Positions 20,334 through 31,298 are shown, numbered from the stretch's first letter. The stretch: DNA of 57,029 bases from Blepharisma japonicum (GCA_949751835.1 CATKHK010000147.1:1-57029); one strand, 5' to 3'. Notes: generated by a model from the sequence alone, not told the origin. Numbers and translations are program-made.

Positions 20334-21122
20334 ATGTTTGGCCATGAGCAGAACCAAATTAATAGACAAGGTCCAGCTATTAATCATGGCTTGTTTGAAA
20401 CTGCCTTTAATCAAATAAAAAATTCTGCGAGTTTTGAAATTAGAGTCACAGGGGAAGGAAGAGCTTTAAATCAAGAATCTGGAGTTTGAGAAAATTACTC
20501 TCCAGGAATTAAAATCAGAGGAGATTCTGAAGAAGTTGCGAGAGAAAGAATCGAAAAACAAATGCAATTGGAAATTGAAGAGATAGACTATGAATACCAG
20601 TTCAAAACAGCTGAGGAAAACAAAAATTTTATAATGGCAAAAGCTATGCTTGACGGCGAATTCACTCAAAAACTAACCGAAATAGAAACACAAGCTAATT
20701 TGTATAAGGAGCAGCTCAGATATGAGCTAGAAAAGTATCAATCCACCATTGATCATGCTATTGAGAAATCAAACTTAGAACGAAATACTAAAATCGAAAT
20801 AATGCAGATGGAAACCCAAAGACAAGTAAAAGCAAATGAATTGCAAGTAAACTTAGATAGAGTCGATACTCAACGTCAGATACAAACAAGAGAGCTAAAC
20901 GCGAAGAAAGAAATCGACTTAGCAAGACAAGCAATTACAAAGCAGCTAGCAGATATTGAAAATGCTAAAAGAATTCAACTTTCAAAAGAAGCAGATAATT
21001 ACAATAGAGCAATAAATCAGTTAGAATGCGATTTCAGGATCAAAGTAGCTCAGCTTGAAAGTGAAAAACAGATTGCTATTGCAAGAAAAAGAAACAGCAG
21101 GAAATGGTATCAAATCTTCTAA
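20334..21122 (+). CDS. Coiled-coil protein, array family D, copy 1
   Basis: A 262-residue frame with one TGA-Trp (ESGV-W-ENY). The N-terminal 75 residues are conserved with copy 2 at 31299 (INRQGPAINHGLFETAFNQI, VTGEGRALNQES, RGDSEEVARERIEKQ). The rest is a long coiled coil (EIEEIDYEYQFKTAEENKNF to VAQLESEKQIAIARKR) ending in a basic-aromatic tail (NSRKWYQIF). The gene lies 15 bp from the start of the decayed family C gene and has an ATTCTATAAAAATG leader. Function unknown. Retention of two intact copies suggests selection on D. Confidence 0.8.
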
Positions 21123-21317
21123 GAAAATTGATAAATTCTATTTTTAATTAAAGAATAGTAATATTATAACCTGTTCATGCTGATTTTAACATTAAAAAGC
21201 CCAAATAAGAATTGAAAAGCCATATAATCAAACTTGCCCAACTGGTAGGTATATCAAAAAGTAATGACAGTTAGGAATAATATCTGCTAATAATTAATTG
21301 TTTATTAAAATTGTAGA

Positions 21318-22052
21318 ATGTCAGGAAATCCACTACGTTTCCAAATCACAAAAAATGAAAGAGATCTTGTGCACATGTTCTTTGATCCTCTTTAAACTAT
21401 TGGATGGTATATTTCCCACATAGACAATTGATCTTTGTGTGTGAATCTTCTGAAATTACTCTTAATAAAAATTCTTCTGATTATCTCAATGAGTTAATTT
21501 ATAGCAATTGTATTGATCTGAATTTTGATGAAAATGTGATAAAAATTGCTACAAAAGATCCTTATTCATACTGTTTACTAGATATTTCCAATTTAGAAAG
21601 TAAGACTTTTGAGCTTCTGTCTTTAAGTATTAATCAGTTTAGCTGTTCAATAGGGATTACAAATGGTGAGCTAAAATTCTATACAACTGTTAATGGCGAA
21701 ATTGAAAATGAGTACAGCTGTGTGATTAAAAACATTTTTATAGCCAATAAAACATCCAGAAAGCCCTGTGCAGCTTTTACAGCAAATTGACAAAAGAATT
21801 GAATCTGAAATCGAGGAGTCTAAAAATGAGGACTTTAATCAAGTGCAACTGCTTCCTCAGATTGAAAAAAGAACAATGGATATGATGTTTAATCGCCTTG
21901 GCCAAAACCGAGGAAGTGTCACAATAGAAAGTAATGGGCACCTGATCATAAAGAACGCCAATGGTAAAATGATAAAAATAGCAAATCCTGATTTGATAAT
22001 TTCTTATAAAAATCTTAAAGTCATTGCCCAAGATTACAGAAGCAAATTGTAA
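21318..22052 (+). pseudogene. Family E gene remnant, copy 1
   Basis: It begins MSGNPLRFQITKNERDLVHM, then a one-base deletion near 21395 relative to copy 2 shifts the frame. An open piece follows (YFPHRQLIFVCESSEITLNK through NKTSRK). About 100 bp present in copy 2 (around 32880-32980) are missing near 21755, and the frame shifts again before IDKRIESEIEESKNEDFN and a final block (IKNANGKMIKIANPDLIISY). The translated pieces are globular, not coiled coil. The family is unrecognised, and both visible copies are broken. Confidence 0.65.
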
Positions 22053-22640
22053 GTTGCGCGGCACAGGTTTGAAATGAAAGAAAAGAAGTCAATGATAACT
22101 ATGGGAGGATGTATGATTTTAAAATAACTGAAAGCGAAAACGCAATCAATATTAAAAATGCTGGAAATAAGGCAGAAATTGAGTGCACAGAAAATAATTA
22201 TCGTAATGAGCTTAATATGTTGAAGCTTGCCCATAAGAGAGAAATTGAATAAAATGAGAAACTAACTGGCTATTTATGAAAATAAGCTATTAACCACGTA
22301 CTAGAGAAAAAGAAGCAAAATTAACAGAGTTATTGAGCTTCAAAGAAATCAGTATATGAATGATGCGTCAATAATGAGAGAAAAGAACATGATAGCTCAG
22401 AAAGATATGATTAACAAGGTAAAATCAAAACAAGCTGATATTGCATCAGAATATTGCCAATTATAAGCACTCTGAGCAGCAAGAAATAAATAGAACGAGG
22501 ATTGATATTTCCAAACTGAATCAGGAGCATGAGCTGAGGCAAATCTGAGAAAGAAATCAAAGAGAAATCAATAATACAAAACGGAAAAAGAGATGCTCCG
22601 TTTTCTAATAATAAAAGCTTATAAAATTTAGGTCCCCTTG
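22053..22640 (+). pseudogene. Degenerate coiled-coil coding remnant
   Basis: Downstream of the E remnant, coding-like stretches in different frames (YDFKITESENAINIKNAGNK, NNYRNELNMLKLAHKREIE, then Glu/Lys/Ile-rich pieces) are interrupted by many TAA/TAG. They may be the tail of family E or a separate lost coiled-coil gene. No intact copy exists in the window for comparison. Confidence 0.45.
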
Positions 22641-22789
22641 GCTTTTCATAGTGTGGATTATAATTATACATTCTATTATTATAAGGAGCTCTTAATTTTT
22701 ATAATTTCAATTTGTATTTCCTCTATTAATAATTAAATAGAGCATAAGCATTTTTAATTTAAATAGACTCATTTTTGATTCTATAAAAT

Positions 22790-23535
22790 ATGTCTGAAGA
22801 ATTTCTAGCTTCTGATGGTTATGCCTCTTCTCATCAATCTAGCATAGTATAAATCTGCAAAAATATGACTATATCCAAGATGCAACTTCTAAAGGTTTTA
22901 GCGTGACATACAAAAAGAAAGGAAAGCTTATTTCCAAAGATCCAATCACAGGAATCACTAAAATAGCAGAAGGTGGATTCGTCTTAAGCATTGAAACTCC
23001 TGATGCTCTTGTACTGAAGCAACAACATGAAAGAGCCATGCTTCAGTTAATATTAGATCACAATAATATTTTAAAAGCCTTGAATGAAGATTTTGACTTT
23101 AAAATGAATAGAATGGTGGAAGAAACGCGTTCAGAGCTGCAAAGACTTGAGCAAAGGAAACAAGAAATCCTCAAAATTTTGAAAGGAGATCACAATTATC
23201 GTATTTATCAAGAGAATTACCAATATAATAATGCAGTTGCATTAATAGATAGACAAAGAGAAGAAGCTATAAATAAGCATGGAAATAAGCTAGAATTATT
23301 GAATCAAGAAAAAGATGCAAAAATGAACAATGTGAGATTGGAATTTCAGAACCAAGTTCAACAAATAGTTCGTGAGCACGAAAATATATTGAAAGGGCTG
23401 GGGGATGAAGAAAATGAAGCAAGGAGGCAAGAAAAAGCAGCCAATAACAGTTTGCAGCAAATTAAAGCGCAGCAAGCAAGAGCACTCCAGGAGGCTCAGC
23501 AACTATATGGGGAAAAAAAGTGTTCAATTTTTTAA
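22790..23535 (+). pseudogene. Family F coiled-coil gene, copy 1, with 5' frameshift
   Basis: It matches the intact copy at 26903-27625 along its length. Two extra bases near 22845 (CAATCTAGCATAGT versus CAATCTCTTAGT) shift the frame after about 19 codons, so only codons from about 22870 on are in frame and no early ATG rescues them. The remaining 210 codons are clean: a conserved N-terminal block (SVTYKKKGKLISKDP-like, EGGFVLSIETPDAL) and a long coiled coil. Unlike the other copies it ends YGEKKCSIF, a CaaX-like tail that could be prenylated. It is either a young pseudogene or carries an assembly error. Confidence 0.6.
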
Positions 23536-23771
23536 ATTAATTTAGAAAAACGTGAGCCTTAAGATAATTTTTCTAGATTTATTAATATAGTAAAGTCACT
23601 AAATAGATCATAATTGAAGAAGCATTTTAAAATTTTAAAAAAGATGCGAAGGAATTTGTGAGGTTTCATTAATAGACTCAATTGATTTTTCCAAAAAATT
23701 TGATTTTTTTCCTGCTTTTTGGGAATTTTAGTATTTTTTATTACAGAGTTATTCTGATTCTATAAAAAAAT

Positions 23772-24312
23772 ATGTCTGAGGAATTTTGAGCATCTGATGG
23801 TTATACCTCTTCTAATCAATATCCTAGAAAAAGCCATCCTTCAGTTAGAATTAGATCACAATGAGACTATAAAAAACTTGAATCAAGATTTTGACTTGAG
23901 AATGGGCCAAGTTATGCAAGAAACGCATTTAGAGCTGCAAAGAATTGAACTAAACAAACTGCAAATTCTCAAAAAATCGAAAAAAAATCACAATTTGCAA
24001 AATTTTCAAGATCATAACCAATATAATAATGCAGTTGCAATAATAGATAGACGAAGAGAAGAAGCTATAAATAAGCATGGAAATAAGCTAGAAAAATTTA
24101 ATCAAGAAAAAAATGCAAGAATGAACAATGCGAGTTTGGAATTTCAGGGCCAAGATCAACAAATCACTCTTGAGCACGAAAATATATTGAAAGGGCTAAG
24201 AGGTGAATAAAATTAAGCAAGGAGGCAAGAAAAAGAATCCAATAACAGTTTTCTACAAATTAAAGCGCAGCAAGCAAGAGAGCTGCAGCAGGCCTAGCAA
24301 CTATATAGATAA
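23772..24312 (+). pseudogene. Second family F remnant
   Basis: It starts MSEEF-W-ASDGYTSSNQ like F. It then lacks about 120 bp including the conserved VTYKKKGKLIS block, shifts frame, and contains stops (TAA at 24208, TAG near 24296). The coiled-coil part (NQYNNAVAIIDRRREEAINK) is still highly similar to copy 1. It lies directly behind F copy 1, so F was tandemly duplicated within unit 1. Confidence 0.7.
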
Positions 24313-24442
24313 AGCACTCAATCCCTAAATTATTTTCTAGGCAAAATTCAGTTAATAACAAATTTTTATTTAAATTAATTTTTAAAGTAATTTAGATAAA
24401 CTTGACCCAAAATATAAAATATAATTTTATAGGTTTATTAAA

Positions 24443-25654
24443 ATGGCAGAAAGTCGCTTAATAGCTCATCATTGGAGAAGCATTGAAGAAAATTTTAAAG
24501 AAGAAGTGAAGGATATCTGTGAGATCCTCATAAATAGGCTCAGCAATTCCCCTTATTGCCCAAACAAAATATTTTTTTCAGGAATCACTATAATTGGCGA
24601 TAATGACTTATCTATTGGAGAGACTGGGATCATTTCAGATAGCTTAAAAACTTTTAATCTGAAGCTTAATATAAAGTTTGAAAAGCACTATTTAAAGAAT
24701 GATGTTTTTCAGAAAATTAATCAAGATATTATACAAAAAGAAGTAGAAATAGATACAGAAGAGCTGTGTAAGGAAGCGAATTTACTTTATGATTGCGATT
24801 TTTTTGAGTTGAAATATCCCACTCAAAATTGATTAGATTCCCTAAGAGCGCACTTATTTAATAGTTTAGAAAAGGTATCTGCAGAGCTGCAGGCATATGG
24901 AAGTTTCAAATTTATTTCAAAACTAATGAATATTGACGGCAGAACAGTCAGAGATATTGGAAAGTTTAAAATAGCTGCTTTCTCTAAAGATTCATCAGAT
25001 ATTGAAAACTCATACAAAAATATTATTTTTCAAAAAGAGTTAAATAAATATTTGAAAAACAAAATTGCTAATGTTAATTATCAAGAGCTTGATGGTGGGA
25101 ATGTCTTTTTTAGTTCTTTACAAAGGTTTTCTGTGTATAGGGGTAAGCCACGTGGATACGGAGTAATTGAAACATCTGACATGAAATACACAGGAGAATT
25201 TAAAAATGGGAAATTTCATGGAGATGGTGTTATGATATTAAGGAAAGAATCTATTAAATATGAAGGAATCTTTGCTAATGGCTATTTTATTAATGGAAGA
25301 ATTTACACAATACATGAAATGTTTGATGAATGATGTGCAAAAAAAGATCTTTACTCGCCTAATTTATGAATTCCTTGTTCTAAATTTCACATAGGAGAAT
25401 TTCATGTCGCTCCCTTTGAAAAAGCTGAGAAAGTGTATACTAAACAATTTTATGAAGGAGTTATAAAGTGTGAGGGAAATATAATTAATGGTAAAATCAA
25501 TGGTTGAGGAATTGAATACTATGATGAACGAAAGTATATGGAAGGAGAATTTGTTAACTCAGATCTAATAAAAGGCAAATATTATTATTACGATCTATTA
25601 AATGGAGTTACTCAAGAGTGATATTACCAAAAACAAATTCATTCTAATATTTAA
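24443..25654 (+). CDS. MORN-repeat protein, array family H, copy 1
   Basis: A 403-residue frame needing five TGA-Trp codons (QN-W-LDS, DE-W-CAK, NL-W-IPC, NG-W-GIE, QE-W-YYQ). Residues 1-230 are a globular N-terminal region of unknown fold (MAESRLIAHHWRSIEENFKE, SGITIIGDNDLSIGETGI). The C-terminal half has MORN repeats: YTGEFKNGKFHGDGVMIL, YEGIFANGYFINGRIYTI, CEGNIINGKINGWGIEYY and YMEGEFVNSDLIKGKYYY. MORN repeats usually bind lipids or build membrane-cortex scaffolds. It is about 80% identical by eye to copy 2 at 27754. Confidence 0.82.
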
Positions 25655-25701
25655 ATTTGTATTATAACAAAATAACTCGTACTTAAATAACCCTTAATAA
25701 A

Positions 25702-26065
25702 ATGAAAAATCAAATAAAAAATAAAGCAAAGAGAACAAGACCAAGAAGATTTAAGAGACTATAAAATCAGAATGCTAATTTTGCCCAAAATAAGAAAGAA
25801 TACCTTTTAATCAAAAAAAGAGCGACGCCAAAATAATCAAAATCCTAAAACAAAATTGCACACAATCCGGTCGAGCAGAACCTCGAATTTTAAATTCAAA
25901 ATATAGATACGCTTTATGCATGTAAATTTTGTTTATTCATTTTTAGATAAAAACAGAACTCATATTTGCATCTGATGGGAAAAGAAATAGAAAGAAAAGA
26001 GAATGTGTCAGTTTTTGAGGTCGATGAGGCACGAAATCCTTGATATTGTGAAATCTTTGTTTTTT
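25702..26065 (+). pseudogene. Truncated, decayed 5' fragment of the MYST gene (1)
   Basis: It matches the first part of the intact MYST gene (33249): the basic start, the ATCCGGTCGAGCAGAACCTCGA stretch (NPVEQNLEF), then, after an internal deletion of about 250 bp, the zinc-finger start (IDTLYACKF) and NVSVFEVDEARNP. It ends near the CENLC codons. The intron region is also recognisable but mutated. No acetyltransferase core is present. Confidence 0.75.
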
Positions 26066-26096
26066 TCTTAATATAAAATTTATAGAACCTTAAAGT

Positions 26097-26425
26097 ATGA
26101 ATCCCAACTGAAACCTGCAGCCTGCAGCCCTATATCTATTATGACTTCCAATTCACTTACGCTCCTCTCCCAGCTTATACTCCTCCCCCAGCTTATAAAA
26201 TAAACCTGTCTAATCACCAAATTTCTGACTTTGAACCTTTCTTTGTAATCGAAAATCCAGATATCAACGATCAAAACTTAAGACCCTATGAGCTTGCTCA
26301 CGAAAGATATTTGGCACCCAAAAATACTTTGCACGAGCAAATGATGGTATGGATAAAAATCTGTGCTCAGAACTATAAAAACATGCTGATTTATCTCAAC
26401 TGACTGTGGGTCGATTGTACAATAT
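26097..26425 (+). pseudogene. Truncated family B remnant (unit 2)
   Basis: It begins MNPN-W-NLQP and shares the TATAGAACCTTAAAGTATG leader region with the B remnant at 29649. A deletion shifts the frame. The continuing B frame (PYIYYDFQFTYAPLPAYTPP, DQNLRPYELAHERY, CAQNYKNMLIYLN) ends before the coiled coil. The 3' two-thirds of the gene is missing, as are the C, D and E members of this unit. Confidence 0.65.
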
Positions 26426-26902
26426 GTGTGCATAATTTTTTCTATTAATTTTTTATATAATAAATTTTCGAAAATAATAAAAAATTATATTGAAAATAAA
26501 CTTATTATTAGCCAAAATATTAAACAAATAATTTATCATAATTTAATTCAAATAAGAACCCTAAGCAATACTATGGGGTTTTAAGGTTTGTTGAATTTGT
26601 GTAACTAAAAACACTTTAGATGATGCTGCTTCTTGCAATTGCAACAGAGATATTATGTTCTGCTGCTTAGTTTGCCTTCAGTCTCAAGATTTCCCAGTAA
26701 TAACTGCTATCAATTTCGAGGAAATTATGGGTTTTTCAATCCCTACCTCTGATCTGATAAATTTCTTATAAATTTTTCTTAATTGGATTATAAAAGTATT
26801 TGTAACTGCAATTAATGAAAGCAAGATCTTCATCATTTTTTATTTTCAGCACGCACTGTAACTTTGAGATAGCAAGTTTCTTATTTTGTATTCTATAAAA
26901 AT
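26426..26902. other. Intergenic region replacing C/D/E in unit 2
   Basis: About 480 bp of AT-rich sequence where units 1 and 3 carry C, D and E. I see no remnant of those genes, so they were deleted rather than decayed. The last bases carry the TATTCTATAAAAATATG leader of family F. Confidence 0.5.
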
Positions 26903-27625
26903 ATGTCTGATGAATTTAAGGCATCTGAGGGTTATGCCTCTTCTCACCAATCTCTTAGTATAAATCTGCAAAAATATGACTATATACAAGATGCAACTTC
27001 CAGGGGTTATAGCGTGACATACAAAAAGAAAGGAAAGCTTATTTCCAGAGATCCAAACACAGGAATCACTAGAATAGCAGAAGGTGGATTCGTCTTAAGC
27101 ATTGAAACTCCTGAGGCTCTTACCATGAAGCAACAACATGAAAGTGCCATGCTTCAGTTGGAATTAAATCACAATGACACTTTAAAGAAATTGAATGAAG
27201 CTTTTGACTTGAAATTGGACCTAATTATACAAGAAACACGCTCAGAGCTGCAAAGACTTGAGCAAGACAAACAAGAAATCCTAAGAATTTTGGAACAAGA
27301 TCACAATTCACAAATTTTTCAAGAGAATGATCAATATAATAATGAGGTTGCATTAATAGACATAGAAAGAGAAAAAGCAATAAATAAGCATGGAAACAAG
27401 CTAAAATTATTGAATCAAGAAAAAAATGAAATAATGAACAATGCGAGTTTGGAATTTCAGGGCAAAGTTCAACAAATCACTCTTGAGCACGAAAATAAAT
27501 TGAAAGAACTAAGAGATGAAGAAAATGAAGCAAGGAGGCAAGAAAGAGAAGCCAATAACAGTTTTCAGCAAATTAAAGCGCAGCAAGCAAGAGAACTGCA
27601 GCAGGCCCAGCAGTTATATAGATAA
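26903..27625 (+). CDS. Coiled-coil protein, array family F (intact copy)
   Basis: A 240-residue protein with a clean frame from ATG at 26903. The N-terminal 70 residues (MSDEFKASEGYASSHQSLSI, GYSVTYKKKGKLISRD, GITRIAEGGFVLSIETPEAL) form a conserved, probably beta-rich head. The remaining 170 residues are coiled coil rich in Gln/Glu/Asn (KQQHESAMLQLELNHNDTLK to QQIKAQQARELQQAQQLYR). It ends LYR, lacking the KKCSIF tail of copy 1 because of a stop at the equivalent position. Function unknown. It lies 128 bp before family H in the same orientation, as in unit 1. Confidence 0.8.
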   Translation: MSDEFKASEGYASSHQSLSINLQKYDYIQDATSRGYSVTYKKKGKLISRDPNTGITRIAEGGFVLSIETPEALTMKQQHESAMLQLELNHNDTLKKLNEAFDLKLDLIIQETRSELQRLEQDKQEILRILEQDHNSQIFQENDQYNNEVALIDIEREKAINKHGNKLKLLNQEKNEIMNNASLEFQGKVQQITLEHENKLKELRDEENEARRQEREANNSFQQIKAQQARELQQAQQLYR

Positions 27626-27753
27626 AACCTCACTCCCTAAATTATTTTGCTAAACAAAATTTAATCTGATAGCAAAATTTTAATATAAATTAATTTTTGA
27701 AAATAATTTAGAAAAACTTAACTTCTAAAAGATAATTTTATAGATTTATTAAT

Positions 27754-28944
27754 ATGGCAGAAAGTCGATTAATAACTCATCATTTGAGAAGCATTGAAGA
27801 AAATTTTAAAGAAGAAGTGAAGGATATCTTTGAGATCCTTATAAATAGACTCAGCACATCCCCTTATTGCCCAAATCAAGTATTTTTTTCAGGAATCTCT
27901 ATCATTGGGGATAATGACTTATCTATTGGAGAAACAGGGATCGTTTCAGATAGCTTACAAATTTTTAATCATAAGCTCAGTATAAAGTTTGAAAAGCACT
28001 ATTTGAAGAATGTAATTTTTCGGGAAATTAATCAAGATATCATCAAACAAGGAGGAGAAATAGACGAAGGCGAGTTGCGTTTAAAAGCGAATTTGCTCTA
28101 TGAATGTGATTTTTTTGAGTTGAAAAATCAAACTCAAAATTGAGGAGATTCCCTAAGAGAGCACTTATTAAATAGTTTAGAGCAAGCATCTGCCCAGCTG
28201 CAGGCATTTGGAAGCTTCAAATTTATTTTAAAGCTAATGAATATTGATGGCAGAACAGTCAGAGAGATCGGCAAGTTCAAAATAATTGCTTTCCCTAAAA
28301 CCTCAACAGATATTGAAACTAAATTCAAAAAAATTATTTTTGAAAAAGAATTAAATAAAGCTTTGAAAAAAGCAATTTTTAATGTTGATTATAAAGAGCT
28401 TGACGGGAGCAATGTCACATTTAGTTCTATTCAAAGATTTTCTATGCATAGAGGTAAGCCGCATGGATACGGGATAATTGAAACATCTGACATGAAATAC
28501 ACAGGAGAATTTAAAAATGGGAAATTTCATGGGCGTGGTGTGATGATATTCAGAAAAATATCTATGAAATATGAAGGGGTCTTCGAGAACGGTTATTTTA
28601 TTTATGGGAGTATTTACACAATAAACGAAAGGTTTAATGGATGATGTGCCACAATAGATCCTTACCAGCCTGACTTATGAATTCCTTGTACTGATTTTTA
28701 TGTGGGAGAATTTCGTGTCGATCCATTTGAAAAAGCTGAGAAAGTTTATGTTAAAAAATTTTCCGAAGGAGTGATAGAGTGTGAGGGAAATTTTATTAAT
28801 GGCAAAATCAATGGCTGAGGAATTCAATACCATAATAATCGAAAGTATATGGAAGGAGAGTTTGTTAACTCAGAACTAATAAAAGGTAAATTATATTATT
28901 GCGATGAAAGAAATGGGGTTATTGAAGAGTTATATTACCAATAA
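27754..28944 (+). CDS. MORN-repeat protein, array family H, copy 2
   Basis: A 396-residue frame with four TGA-Trp codons (QN-W-GDS, NG-W-CAT, DL-W-IPC, NG-W-GIQ). Same layout as copy 1: an unrecognised N-terminal region (SGISIIGDNDLSIGETGI, NIDGRTVREIGKFKIIAF), then MORN repeats (YTGEFKNGKFHGRGVMIF, YEGVFENGYFIYGSIYTI, CEGNFINGKINGWGIQYH, YMEGEFVNSELIKGK). The C-terminus is slightly shorter than in copy 1. Differences are mostly substitutions without stops over 1.2 kb, which argues that both copies are under selection. Confidence 0.82.
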
Positions 28945-29013
28945 GAAAATCTTACCTAAGAAAAAATTTGCATAAAACATATATAATTGTTACTTTAAAT
29001 AAACCCTTTAAAA

Positions 29014-29600
29014 ATGAGAAAAGCAAACAAAAAGAAAACAAAGAGAGCAAACAGGAACAAGAAGAATTAAATGAGTATAAAGCCGAAATGCTATTTTTGC
29101 CCAAATAAGCCTTCTTTAGTCAAAAAAAAGTGATATGACGCTAAATTAATCGAAATTCGAAAAAACAAAACAAATACACCACAACCCGGTTGAACAAAAC
29201 CTCGAATTTTATGCTCACTACGAAAACTTAAACAGGAGATGGAAATGAAGATATGTCTATAAATGAATAAAGTATGAAATCAAGCTGAGTCCAAAAGAGA
29301 TAACTTCAATGGTCCAATACTTGAAAATAACGAACATGAAAACTTAGATGAGAGAGACCTAGCAGAGCACGAAAGGCTAAAATAACTCAAACAATTGATT
29401 TTGAAAATACCCAAACTAAACCTGGCGTTCAAAATCTAGATACGCTTAATGTATGCTAATTTTTTACCCTTTTTTAGATATAAAACAGAATTTATATTGT
29501 ATCTGATGGGAAACAAATCAATAGAGATAAGAGTTCGCCATTTTTAGGTCGATGGGGGGGAAATCTTTGCTATTTGTGAAAATCTTTGCCATTTTTTATT
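29014..29600 (+). pseudogene. Truncated, decayed 5' fragment of the MYST gene (2)
   Basis: Longer than fragment 1. It keeps the chromo-barrel part in shifting frames (NPVEQNLEFYAHYENLNRRW, ESKRDNFNGPILENNEHENL, DERDLAEHERLK) and, after a deletion of the CETWYFSP region, part of the zinc finger and the VDG box. It ends at the same CENLC codons as fragment 1. The shared 3' end shows that both descend from one truncated copy rather than from separate truncations of the live gene. Confidence 0.78.
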
Positions 29601-29648
29601 TTTATTTTAAATGTTTATTTTAATATAGAATTTGTAGAATCATAAAGT

Positions 29649-30405
29649 ATGAATCCCAACTGAAACCCTAAAAATCAAAACCATCAAGGTAGCTGCTTCC
29701 TGCAGCCCTATAATTAGTATGATTCCCAATTCTCTTATGCTCCTCCCCCAGCTTATACTCCTCCCTCAGCTTCTGAAATAAACCTATCTGATCACCAAAT
29801 TTCTGCCTTCAACCCTTTCTTTGGAATCGAAAATCCTGATATCAATGAGCAAAATATAAGACTCTATGAGCTTGCTCACGAAAGATATTTAGCAGCCGAA
29901 AAAAATTTGCACGAGCAAAAGATGGCAGAAAAAACAGCCAGTGCTCAGAACTATGAAAACCGGCTAAATTGTCATACAAAATTAGGCATAGCGAGCATAA
30001 ATGCCAACCTTGAGCGTTACAAAGAAGACTCGAGAGCGAAAACCAAACAGCAAAAATACCAAAGCAATGTAGAAATCCAAAGATTGAAAAATGAAACAGA
30101 AAATACAAGAATTCGAGAGGAAGAAGAAACCAAAAGAATTGTCAGCAGAGATAATAAAGAAATTGAAAATTGCAAAAGAAGTACAGAAAGAGATAATGAA
30201 AAATTCAAGCTTAAAAATAATAGAGAGATTTCTAAATTGGAGTGCGAAAAAGAACTTCGTTGGAAGGAATTAGATCTGGTACTCAAATATAGTGTGAAAA
30301 ATATAAGGGTGAGGCGATGATTAGGGCAAAGAAAATTGATGGACAGATCCAATTTTTTAATGCAATCCCAGGATATATAGATAAAGGCCTTATCAATCGT
30401 GGATA
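29649..30405 (+). pseudogene. Family B gene remnant (unit 3)
   Basis: Nearly full length. It begins MNPN-W-NPKNQNHQG, but an in-frame TAG (about 29716) interrupts PYN-stop-YDSQFSYAPP. The frame is then open through FFGIENPDINEQNIRLYELA and the coiled coil to about 30315, where it shifts before the terminal IPGYIDKG block. Two independent lesions make it non-coding unless it is expressed from an internal start (130+ codons from 29907). Confidence 0.7.
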
Positions 30406-30587
30406 AAATTAGCTCAATTTATGATAAAAAGAATAAATAATCAAGATTATCTAATCTATTAAATAGTAAATCTTCTTTAAATTATGCTAAAAATAATGTA
30501 ATTAGCTTGCAAGTTATTTAAGTATTTTAAAACACATTAATTAGCTGAAAAATTATGTTCTGCAAACAAATACATCTTAATAAATTA

Positions 30588-31280
30588 TTATAATAATCTC
30601 CTTAGCCATTCAGGAATGAATGAATAATTGCTGCCTTCCTCGATTTTTCTAATTTCTTCTTCCTGCTCTATTCTGATTTTTTCCATTTCTTCAGCCTCTC
30701 TTTTTCTTATTAATTCCAATTCTTTTTCATTATTGCTTTTCATTTTCTGTGATTCTATATCAAACTGTTTTCTAAGATTTCCAATATAGTATTCATTTTC
30801 CAGATCTAGCCTTGCTCTTTCTTCTTCATCCTGCTTTACTCTCTCTATATATTCTCTATCCATTTTCTCTTTTTCCTCTTGGATTCTTCTTTCTTCAGCA
30901 AGCAGCTCATCCATTTCTCTCTTGAACTTTATTTCATTTTGTTTTCTCTGCTCCCTGATTTGTTTAATAGCTTCTTCGTCCATCATTCTCTGCTTTCTCA
31001 AGGTTTCTTCGTATAGTCTTATCATTTCGTCTTTTAGCCTTTTCTGTGCTTTTGCGAAATCCATCATTTTCTTTCTCTGCTCATTATCGATTTCCTCTTT
31101 TGATTTTCAATACTCACTGTCAATATCTCTCATCTTTCCCCTATGGAATTCATTGAGCTGCTCCAATTTTACTTTATATTCTTCTTCCATATGCCTAAGA
31201 ACCTCTGCTTTGTTGACAAAGACAACTGTTACTTCCTCTGGAGTGACGATGATACTCTGTATAAAATATTCGTAGCTCAT
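30588..31280 (-). CDS. Coiled-coil protein, array family C (intact copy)
   Basis: A 230-residue frame with one TGA-Trp (DSEY-W-KSK). A short head (MSYEYFIQSIIVTPEEVTVV) is followed by an extremely charged coiled coil (EEEYKVKLEQLNEFHRGKMR, QKRLKDEMIRLYEETLRKQR, EERRIQEEKEKMDREYIERV) and an aromatic tail (SNYSFIPEWLRRLL). The start was set at 31280, because upstream in-frame Met codons would overlap the divergent family D gene. It is the only member of the array on the minus strand and shares an 18-bp promoter with D. Function unknown. Confidence 0.78.
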
Positions 31281-31298
31281 ATATATAATTCTATAAAA
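31281..31298. promoter_or_regulatory. 18-bp divergent promoter, families C/D
   Basis: ATATATAATTCTATAAAA separates the divergent start codons of C and D. The equivalent 15 bp at 20319-20333 (TATAATTCTATAAAA) is conserved although C is dead there. The ATTCTATAAAA part also precedes family F starts. Confidence 0.6.

Noticed and set aside
29649-29740. Intron in the family B remnant (GTAGCTGCTTCCTGCAG, 17 nt)
   Set aside because: Its removal brings another stop into frame, and 17 nt is outside the sizes seen elsewhere here.
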